A stretch of DNA of 39,689 nt from Lachnospiraceae bacterium. Its GTDB lineage: Bacteria > Bacteroidota > Bacteroidia > Bacteroidales > Muribaculaceae. How positions within the stretch are numbered: position 1 is the stretch's first letter; every line of letters begins with the position of its first letter. Below the pieces are notes generated by a model that was given only the letters and a program-made list of their open reading frames with translations, was not told the origin of the DNA and searched no databases. Below are positions 16,104 through 22,496 of this stretch, piece after piece. Location: the NCBI GenBank assembly GCA_023663655.1, contig JAMPGZ010000026.1:1-39689 (forward strand). Direction: 5' to 3'. The position numbers and the translations under genes are program-made.

Positions 16104-17234
16104 ATGAAACATTTTTGTCTTTCAATCATCACACTCCTTTTCGCTTTTGCCGCAAGCGCTCAGGAGCTAATGGTCACCAAATTTTCGGCTGATCCGAGCG
16201 ACATCAGTGCCGTGTCCCACCAAGTGCTTGACGGCAACGGAGATCCGTGTGCGTTGGTGAAAGTGGGTATCAAAGCTCAGAATCCTGTATTTGAAGGCGA
16301 CATCATCAAGACCGAGGATAAGAACGGCGAATACTGGGTGTATATGGTCGACGGCGCCCGCTATATGAATATAAAGTCGGACAACTACATTCCATTGCGT
16401 TATGATTTTGATCCGCTTGCAAAGAACACCACCTATATCATGCAGGTTTCCGAGGCTGACGGTTCAGTGCTTCAGGAACGTCTTTCTGTCACCATCCAGC
16501 CCAATGCGAGCAGCGTATCGATAGGCGGACGCAAAGTGAAAGAGTCCAAGCCGGTGGTATTTGACCTTATTCTTGTGCCTGCCGGAATGTTCAAGATGGG
16601 AGCCACTGCCGAGCAGAAGGGCGCCGATGATGATGAGAAGCCTGATCACTGGGTGACCATCTCCAAGCCGTTCTATATCGGCGAGACCGAGGTGTCGCAG
16701 GAACTTTGGGAGCACGTCATGGGCGAGAATCCGTCTAAGTTTAAAGGTGCCGATCTTCCGGTGGAGAGCATCTCCGTTGCCGATGCCGAGGACTTCGTGA
16801 AGCGTCTCAGCACTCAGACCGGCGCCAAGTTCCGTCTCCCGACTGAAGCCGAATGGGAGTATGCCGCACGTGGTGGCAACAAGGTGCCAACCCAGACTCT
16901 TTATAGCGGCGGCGACGATGCCAATGCCGTGGCATGGCACATAGGCAACTGCTTGAATAAAACTCATGAGGTGAAGTCCAAGACTCCTAATGCCCTCGGA
17001 TTGTACAACATGAGCGGAAATGTGTTTGAAATATGCCAGGATGCCAAGGAAGATTACAGTTCAAGGGCTGTCGATGATCCGTTGGTAGTGAAAAAAGGCG
17101 CTGCCAGAGTGCGCCGTGGCGGAGCTTGGGACAGCGAGAGCACCAATGAGCTTCGTGTCGCTTTCCGTCGCCGCATGGCTCTTGACGGAGCATATCGCAA
17201 CACTGGTCTGCGTGTAGTCATGGAAGCTGAATAA
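16104..17234 (+). CDS. Exported SUMF1-like (formylglycine-generating-enzyme fold) protein
   Basis: This 376-residue protein has a signal peptide cleaved near ASAQ, an N-terminal beta-rich domain (about 21-140) and a SUMF1/FGE-type domain (about 150-375). Landmarks of the fold are FRLPTEAEWEYAARGG (243-258), LYNMSGNVFEI (300-310) and RRGGAW (337-342). The paired cysteines that bind copper in true formylglycine-generating enzymes are absent from the segment after RRGGAW, so sulfatase maturation is unlikely. Related proteins in Bacteroidetes serve as surface or secretion-associated components. It is the last of the exported cluster proteins; the metallophosphoesterase gene follows after 10 nt. 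Confidence 0.86.
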   Translation: MKHFCLSIITLLFAFAASAQELMVTKFSADPSDISAVSHQVLDGNGDPCALVKVGIKAQNPVFEGDIIKTEDKNGEYWVYMVDGARYMNIKSDNYIPLRYDFDPLAKNTTYIMQVSEADGSVLQERLSVTIQPNASSVSIGGRKVKESKPVVFDLILVPAGMFKMGATAEQKGADDDEKPDHWVTISKPFYIGETEVSQELWEHVMGENPSKFKGADLPVESISVADAEDFVKRLSTQTGAKFRLPTEAEWEYAARGGNKVPTQTLYSGGDDANAVAWHIGNCLNKTHEVKSKTPNALGLYNMSGNVFEICQDAKEDYSSRAVDDPLVVKKGAARVRRGGAWDSESTNELRVAFRRRMALDGAYRNTGLRVVMEAE

Positions 17235-17244
17235 CCGGTAACTT

Positions 17245-18249
17245 ATGCTACGTAAAATATTATTCGGCATGGCAGTCCTTGCAGGGGCTGCCATGTTTGC
17301 TAAAACCGAGCTTCGTTTCAATCCCGAGGGAGAGTTTAAAATCGTCCAGTTCACCGACAATCATTTCAAGGTGGGCAAGAGCGCATCGGAAGCCACAGTG
17401 AAATGCATCGAGGAGGTTATTACAGCCGAGCAGCCCGATCTTGTGATGTTCACAGGCGACCAGGTGTATTCCGATTCTGTCATAGACGGATTCAAGGCGA
17501 TTCTGCGCCCCATACTCCAACGCAAGATTCCGTTTGCTTTTGTGTTTGGCAATCACGACACCCAATTTGAGCTCGATCATGCTCAGATATATGACTTCTT
17601 GCAGCCGCTTCCTTACTCGGTCATGCCGCAGCGCAATCCCGGCATCGACAGTCCCGACTATGCCATAGAGGTAATGTCGGCTAAGAGCGACAGCGTGGCA
17701 AGTGTGCTGTACTGCCTTGACTCCCATAGATCTACCCCGATAAAAGGTATTGGGAAATATGCTTGGCTGAAACCCGAGCAGGTGATGTGGTACAAGGATC
17801 TGAGCTGGGCTTATCAGGTGAAAAATGACGGCGACACGCTTCCGTCGCTGATGTTTTTCCACATCCCTCTCCCTGAGGTGGCTACGGCTTGGGATGACAA
17901 TGAGAACATGGGCTATGGCACCAAGGGCGAAAAGGTGTGCTGTCCGGCGTTGAATTCCGGAATGTTCACTGCAGTAAAGGAGCGTGGCGATGTCATGGGT
18001 ATATTCTGCGGTCATGACCACGACAATGACTATGTGGTGGATTATTACGGCGTGTTGCTGGGCTATGGCAGATATTCCGGTGGGAACACCGTCTACAATC
18101 ACATCGGCAAGAACGGTGCCCGCATCATTGTTCTGAAAGAAGGTGAGAAGAGTTTCGACACTTGGGTAAGGCTCCGCGACGATGAGGTCATCGACAAAGT
18201 GTCGTATCCCGCCGACTTCACCGGCAAAAAACGCAAAAAACAAAAATAA
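17245..18249 (+). CDS. Exported calcineurin-like metallophosphoesterase
   Basis: This 334-residue protein has a signal peptide (MLRKILFGMAVLAGAAMFA) and all motifs of the dinuclear metal site: FTDNH (D-x-H), FTGDQ, FGNHD and GHDHDND. Such enzymes hydrolyse phosphomono- or diesters in the periplasm; the substrate is unknown. It begins 10 nt after the SUMF1-like gene, so it is co-transcribed with the cluster. It may be a passenger rather than part of the tubulin-like system, since exported phosphatases of this type are common on their own. Confidence 0.9.
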   Translation: MLRKILFGMAVLAGAAMFAKTELRFNPEGEFKIVQFTDNHFKVGKSASEATVKCIEEVITAEQPDLVMFTGDQVYSDSVIDGFKAILRPILQRKIPFAFVFGNHDTQFELDHAQIYDFLQPLPYSVMPQRNPGIDSPDYAIEVMSAKSDSVASVLYCLDSHRSTPIKGIGKYAWLKPEQVMWYKDLSWAYQVKNDGDTLPSLMFFHIPLPEVATAWDDNENMGYGTKGEKVCCPALNSGMFTAVKERGDVMGIFCGHDHDNDYVVDYYGVLLGYGRYSGGNTVYNHIGKNGARIIVLKEGEKSFDTWVRLRDDEVIDKVSYPADFTGKKRKKQK

Positions 18250-18269
18250 AATCCAAAAAATCCGATACC

Positions 18270-19343
18270 ATGATAAGATCAATAAGTTCGGTGTGTCTAA
18301 GTATATTACTATCTGCAATATGTGCCTATCCGATTGACTATGTTGTCGAGGGGCAAATAAGCGGAGCTGACGGTCAGGTGCTGTATATTTATGATTACGA
18401 TAAAAAAATAAATATCGACTCTACCAGTGTGTCCGATGGCAAATTCTGTTTTAAAGGAACTTATGATCGACCTGCATTTGTAAGAGTTGAAGGGGGTAGA
18501 TATTATTCCAATTGTGTTCTTGATACTCTTGCAGTGCTTGACTTTGACACTCATTTCCCATCATCCGGTTCCATTCTCAATGAAAAGCTCATTGAACTTA
18601 GTGCTAAAGATAAAGCAATTGATGATGAACTGGATAGATTTAGCCATGAGCTTAAGAGCCACGGCTTTAAACAGCCGGAACTCGGTGATATTTATAAGCG
18701 TTTATATGACCGGTTGCGCCCCGGCAGGATTGAGCTTTACAGCAAGGCAATCATTGAGAATCCGAATGGGGTTGGCGAGTCTGCCATGCTGAGTCTTGGA
18801 GGAATGTGGGGACTTACGCCTGAGGAATGGGAATCGGCTTACACTCGTATGCCGGCTTATTTGAAAGAGCTGTCTACGGCTGACTATTTCAATAATCTGT
18901 ACATAGGGTTGCGTAATTCCCAGCCCGGAAAGCCTTTTATAGACTTTAGCGCAAAAACTTTAGATGGCAAGGATGTGATGTTGTCTGATTATGCAGGTAA
19001 AGGAAAATATGTGCTTATGGATTTTTGGGCATCATGGTGTGGTCCATGCAAGAAAGAAGCGGAGAAAACCCTTAGACCGTTGTATGAGAAATATAAGGAC
19101 GATGAACGGTTCATGATACTTGGAGTGGCTGTGTGGGACAGTCACGATAAAACTCTTTCAGCACTTGAAAAATTAAAATATCCATGGACTCAGATTATAG
19201 ATGCTGAAAAAATTCCGATGGAACTGTATGGATTCAATGCAATACCTATGATTATCTTATTGGATCCGAATGGCGTAATCGTGGAACGAGGATTTAGAGG
19301 CAACGATATCATCGAAAAAGTTGATTCAGTACTCGGCAAATAA
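18270..19343 (+). CDS. Exported TlpA-like thiol-disulfide protein with DUF4369-like N-terminus
   Basis: This 357-residue protein has a signal peptide, an N-terminal beta domain of DUF4369 type (VEGQISGADGQVLYIYDYD, then KINIDSTSVSDGKF), a helical spacer and a C-terminal TlpA/thioredoxin domain (about 215-357) with the canonical DFWASWCGPCKKE and the cis-proline at AIPMI. It differs strongly from the tandem pair at 1.6-3.9 kb and is not a recent copy. It lies 20 nt after the phosphoesterase gene. AT-richer codon use than the upstream genes may mean a different origin. Confidence 0.88.
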   Translation: MIRSISSVCLSILLSAICAYPIDYVVEGQISGADGQVLYIYDYDKKINIDSTSVSDGKFCFKGTYDRPAFVRVEGGRYYSNCVLDTLAVLDFDTHFPSSGSILNEKLIELSAKDKAIDDELDRFSHELKSHGFKQPELGDIYKRLYDRLRPGRIELYSKAIIENPNGVGESAMLSLGGMWGLTPEEWESAYTRMPAYLKELSTADYFNNLYIGLRNSQPGKPFIDFSAKTLDGKDVMLSDYAGKGKYVLMDFWASWCGPCKKEAEKTLRPLYEKYKDDERFMILGVAVWDSHDKTLSALEKLKYPWTQIIDAEKIPMELYGFNAIPMIILLDPNGVIVERGFRGNDIIEKVDSVLGK

Positions 19344-19415
19344 ACACTGGGTAAAATAATTTGAGCGATAAATCAACGTAGAATGAGCTAAGCAGTCTGC
19401 AATGTTTTTAAAGAT

Positions 19416-19508
19416 GAATCTTTCAGATTCAATCGCCATGTCATATCTTTTCCGGACGTTTCGCTTCGCTCGGCGCCCGGCTACCGAGAGAAGAATCCAT
19501 TCGGATTC
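19416..19508 (-). repeat. REP-like unit C (CTAC orientation)
   Basis: Order: GAATC/GATTC palindrome (19416-19430), hairpin with arms CCGGACG (19452-19458) and CGCCCGG (19474-19480, one mismatch), CTAC (19481-19484), GAATCC/GGATTC palindrome (19493-19498, 19503-19508). The layout is the same as the unit right of the RAYT gene. Confidence 0.78.
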
Positions 19509-19600
19509 GCGTTTCCGGAGATGTAATTGCGTGCATCCGATAACGCTACCGACAGATGAATCCTTACGGATTCGCGTTTCCGGAGATGTAATTGCGTGCA
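19502..19600. repeat. 65-bp tandem repeat within the first REP array copy
   Basis: A 34-bp block beginning CGGATTCGCGTTTCCGGAG is identical at 19502-19535 and 19567-19600, period 65 bp. A further related CTACC plus GAATCC/GGATTC element follows around 19611-19638. The second array copy has only one of these blocks. Confidence 0.8.
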
Positions 19601-19749
19601 GCTGATAACTCTACCCACGGATGAATCCATTCGGATTCAATTTGGCGTCCGTCAGTATGTATTTGATGAGCCTGTGTCCCAAGAGAAATCTTCTTAGTCG
19701 GGATTTAAGGAATGCTGCATTCCCACGCGAAACGTCATTGGCACATAGC

Positions 19750-19842
19750 GTTTCCGCAGGAAACATCCGTCGGTAGCCGGGCGCCGAGGCAAAGCCGAGA
19801 CGCCCGGAAATAATGCGATGTGATTATGATTCTGAAAGAATC
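19750..19842 (+). repeat. REP-like unit D (GTAG orientation)
   Basis: Order: GTTTCC/GGAAAC palindrome (19750-19764), GTAG (19773-19776), hairpin with perfect arms CCGGGCG (19777-19783) and CGCCCGG (19801-19807), GATTC/GAATC palindrome (19828-19842). It is inverted relative to unit C. Confidence 0.78.
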
Positions 19843-19885
19843 ATCCCTGTATAACGCCGATTCTCTATGGTCAGGTCTGAAAGAT

Positions 19886-19979
19886 GAATCTTTCAGATTC
19901 AATAACCGTGTCATATCCTTTCCGGACGTCTCGCTACGCTCGGCGCCCGGCTACCTACAGATGAATCCTTACGGATTCG
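19886..19979 (-). repeat. REP-like unit E, duplicate of unit C
   Basis: Same order as unit C: GAATC/GATTC palindrome, arms CCGGACG (19922-19928) and CGCCCGG (19944-19950), CTAC (19951-19954), then a GAATCC/GGATTC palindrome ending near 19979. Confidence 0.78.
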
Positions 19980-20155
19980 CGTTTCCGGCGGTGTCATTGC
20001 GTGCATCCGATAACGCTACCCACGGATGAATCCATTTGGATTCAATTTTGGCGTCCGTCAGTATGTATTTGATGAGCCTGTATCCCAAGAGAAATCTCCT
20101 TAGCCGGCGTTTGAGGAATGCAGCATTCCCATGCGAAACAGCATTGTCACATAGC

Positions 20156-20248
20156 GTTTCCGCAGGAAACATCCGTCGGTAGCCGGGCGCCGAGGCAAAG
20201 CCGAGACGCCCGGAAATAATGCGAATTAATTTTGATTCTGAAAGAATC
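20156..20248 (+). repeat. REP-like unit F, duplicate of unit D
   Basis: GTTTCC/GGAAAC palindrome, GTAG (20179-20182), arms CCGGGCG (20183-20189) and CGCCCGG (20207-20213), then the GATTC/GAATC palindrome. It is nearly identical to unit D. Confidence 0.78.
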
Positions 20249-20298
20249 ATCCCTGTATAACGCCGATTCTCTGCAAGCAGAGTGACACAAGGCATTGT

Positions 20299-22155
20299 TT
20301 ATTTCACTGTTGTGCCGCGGAATGTTTTTCCTTTGAGGTCGGGACCGAAATAGAAGCCCGGTTGGGTGGGCTGGTTGTATGCTACGTTCTGGGTCGCGAT
20401 GCTTATGCGGTAGACCGGATCCTCAAGGAATGTGTGGAAGCGATATTCTGTGGGTATTGTGGATACGTACAGGCGCAGCGCCGAATTGTCGGCTGTGCGG
20501 AGCAGCACTTCCTCGCGCCAGTCGCCCACGATATCGCCCTGCAGGCATGGATTTGCCTTGGTGCCATTGTTTGACACACATCCTTCAAACACCGTCATCG
20601 GCACTGCCGTGCCTTTTTCCCAGTCATATTTGAACACTGTGTTTCGGTCAAGAAGTTCCCTGAGCAGGTCACCGTCCCACCACACAGCCATATTAACCGG
20701 CACACGAGCTTTCGCAGGTCCATTAAACTTGTGTTTGGAGGAGATGAGTTCCCCCTTGAATGAGCGCACTCCACCGGTGTTGGGTGACCACACTTCCACT
20801 CCCGGATATCGTGGGTCGATGTCGGCAGCCATGCATCTGCCTATGTCGTAATCGCTCGGATAGCGGAGCAGCACCTTGCCGGTGGCTGCGTCGCGCAGGG
20901 TAGAGCCGTCGATTTTGTTTTCATGACAGCACCACACCTGGAAATTGTTGCTGTCGGGGTCAAACATGGTGAGATGCATCGCGTCGCCGTGATACATGCC
21001 GGTTGTGTACAAGCCCTTGCCGTCATTATCCACAGCCATTTGACCGTAGATGATTTCGTCGCATCCATCGCCGTCAACGTCGGCTACGCGCAGGTTGTGG
21101 TTGCCTTGACCGGCATATCCTTCACATCCGGGATTGTTGCTGTCAAACACCCACTTGGAGGTCAACTCCTTTCCATCCCAGTCAAATGCGGCGAGCACCG
21201 TGCGGGTGTAATAGCCTCGGCACATCACCACACTCGGACGGCTGCCGTCAAGGTAGGCGACACAAGCGAGGAAGCGGTCGCTGCGGTTGGCTTTTTCATC
21301 GCCCCAGTCCGATGGATTGCCGCGTTGAGGTATGTAGTCGACGGTTTTCATCGCCTCGCCTGTCAACCCGTTGAACACCGTCAGATAATCGGGACCCTCA
21401 AGTATGCGCCCCATGGGGCTGCGCCAGTCGGCATTGGCATCGCCAATCACGTTGCCCTTGGCGTCCACTGTTCCGTCGGCGGTGCGGCATATCACCTCCG
21501 CCTTGCCGTCGAGATCGAAGTCATATACCATGAATTGTGTGTAGTGAGCTCCGGCACGTATGTTTCTTCCAAGGTCTATGCGCCACAGCCGCTCGCCGCT
21601 GAGCCGGTAGCAATCGAGATACTGGTTGCCGGTGTAGCCGTTGTGTCCGTTGTCATGGGCGTTGGATGGATCCCATTTCAGGATTATCTCATATTCACCG
21701 TCGCCGTCCACGTCGCCTATCGATGCGTCGTTGGGTGCGTAGAAACAGGTCGATCCGTCGGGCATAGTCAATTTGTCGGGAGCAGAAAGCGGAATGTTGA
21801 TGTATCCTTCAGGCGCGTTTTCAGGGAGAGTGTATTGTCCCGATTTCTTTCCGCGCATCGGTTTCACTACATATTCCGCACTATTGCTTCCGGAATATGC
21901 ATCCTTGAAAAATGTGGTTTTCTTTAGAGGAGAAGAATTGAGTTTCTTTCCGTCGCGATACACGTCGAAAGCCTCGTTTTCGGAGTCTTCCGACAGGTAT
22001 CTCCATGACACAGTGACCGTGTCGGCATTATCACGGACGGCTACTACACCCCTGCCGAGATTCTCTTGTTGGAGTTTGTAAAAATCATACTGTGGTCCGG
22101 CAAAGATTGTCATAGCCGCAGGAAATGAACACAGCAACAATAGAAAATTTTTCAT
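20299..22155 (-). CDS. Rhamnogalacturonan lyase, PL11 family
   Basis: This 618-residue exported protein resembles PL11 rhamnogalacturonan-I lyases (YesW/YesX type), which cleave the alternating rhamnose-galacturonate backbone by beta-elimination. A signal peptide (MKNFLLLLCSFPAAMTIFAG) is followed by a fibronectin-like N-terminal domain and an eight-bladed propeller with many calcium-type loops (IGDVDGDGEYEI, YDFDLDGKAEV, VADVDGDGCDEI). The length fits the family. The start at 22155 gives a proper signal peptide; an upstream in-frame ATG at 22254 would put 33 non-signal residues in front and is rejected. The only promoter-like box is TAACTTTA on the minus strand (22193-22186). The gene is divergent from the rest of the pectin region. 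Confidence 0.93.
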   Translation of the reverse strand: MKNFLLLLCSFPAAMTIFAGPQYDFYKLQQENLGRGVVAVRDNADTVTVSWRYLSEDSENEAFDVYRDGKKLNSSPLKKTTFFKDAYSGSNSAEYVVKPMRGKKSGQYTLPENAPEGYINIPLSAPDKLTMPDGSTCFYAPNDASIGDVDGDGEYEIILKWDPSNAHDNGHNGYTGNQYLDCYRLSGERLWRIDLGRNIRAGAHYTQFMVYDFDLDGKAEVICRTADGTVDAKGNVIGDANADWRSPMGRILEGPDYLTVFNGLTGEAMKTVDYIPQRGNPSDWGDEKANRSDRFLACVAYLDGSRPSVVMCRGYYTRTVLAAFDWDGKELTSKWVFDSNNPGCEGYAGQGNHNLRVADVDGDGCDEIIYGQMAVDNDGKGLYTTGMYHGDAMHLTMFDPDSNNFQVWCCHENKIDGSTLRDAATGKVLLRYPSDYDIGRCMAADIDPRYPGVEVWSPNTGGVRSFKGELISSKHKFNGPAKARVPVNMAVWWDGDLLRELLDRNTVFKYDWEKGTAVPMTVFEGCVSNNGTKANPCLQGDIVGDWREEVLLRTADNSALRLYVSTIPTEYRFHTFLEDPVYRISIATQNVAYNQPTQPGFYFGPDLKGKTFRGTTVK

Positions 22156-22185
22156 GATTTGAATGTGATTTTTGAATTGGAGTTT

Positions 22186-22213
22186 TAAAGTTAGCGCATT
22201 TTTCTTAAATTTG
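22186..22213. promoter_or_regulatory. Back-to-back -7 boxes between PL11 and the GH28 remnant
   Basis: TAAATTTG on the plus strand (22206-22213) points to the GH28 remnant, with a leader of about 25 nt. TAACTTTA on the minus strand (22193-22186) points to PL11. The boxes are 12 bp apart, so the two transcripts may compete or respond together. Confidence 0.5.
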
Positions 22214-22243
22214 CTGTACATACCAAATAAATTCTTATCGTCC

Positions 22244-22414
22244 ATGAATTTCATTGCACGTGCGTGGCTGACGATACTGTCAGCTTTTTCTATTGTGGCT
22301 CTATCGGCTCAATCCGGTGAGCTTGTCTATAATACTCAGCTCCGTGACAGCATCTTGTCACAGATCACCGGAGGCCTCCACCCCGTACGGGAGATTGCTT
22401 CCTCGACATATTAA
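22244..22414 (+). pseudogene. Truncated 5' end of a GH28-type gene (or small exported peptide)
   Basis: The frame encodes 56 residues: a signal peptide (MNFIARAWLTILSAFSIVALSAQ), then YNTQLRDSILSQITG, then 13 unrelated residues and a stop. The YNTQLRDSILSQITG stretch is also found at the mature N-terminus of the intact GH28 gene at 25325. The DNA is identical over 46 bp (22328-22373 and 25424-25469), although the signal peptides differ. A promoter box and start codon remain, so a short secreted peptide may still be made. The likeliest reading is a GH28 paralogue cut just after its N-terminus. Confidence 0.72.
22328..22373 (+). repeat. 46-bp direct repeat, left copy
   Basis: Identical to 25424-25469, 3096 bp away. 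It contains GTGACA/TGTCAC arms around a 6-bp loop inside CTCCG/CGGAG. The LRR_5 gene lies between the two copies. Confidence 0.9.
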
Positions 22415-22496
22415 TTTTAAAGCACTGAACTCCCGAAAATTTGTAACTTAGGCAAGAGATCATTTTACCTGTCAACCAATCTTATACTTTATCACA

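Larger units (their letters stand above)
19411..20272. repeat. Tandemly duplicated REP array in a gene-free gap
   Basis: The gap 19344-20298 (955 bp) has no gene. It holds two direct copies of an approximately 0.4-kb block: 19411-19866 and 19881-20272. Each block carries two inverted REP units plus a shared non-palindromic middle (for example GGCGTCCGTCAGTATGTATT). The offset between copies is 470 bp at the left and 406 bp at the right, explained by one extra 65-bp repeat in the first copy. No transposase gene is inside. It separates the TlpA-like gene from the convergent PL11 gene; no conventional T-tailed terminator is visible, so the hairpins may also end transcription. Confidence 0.85.

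Noticed and set aside
15054-16112. 352-residue minus-strand open frame
   Set aside because: It is antisense to the NTF2-like gene, which has a signal peptide, operon spacing and domain pattern; the minus frame is His/Leu/Ile-rich shadow.
17260-18318. 352-residue minus-strand open frame
   Set aside because: Antisense shadow of the metallophosphoesterase, whose metal motifs are complete.
20923-21927. 334-residue plus-strand open frame
   Set aside because: Antisense shadow of the PL11 lyase; Val/Ala/His-rich with no domain.
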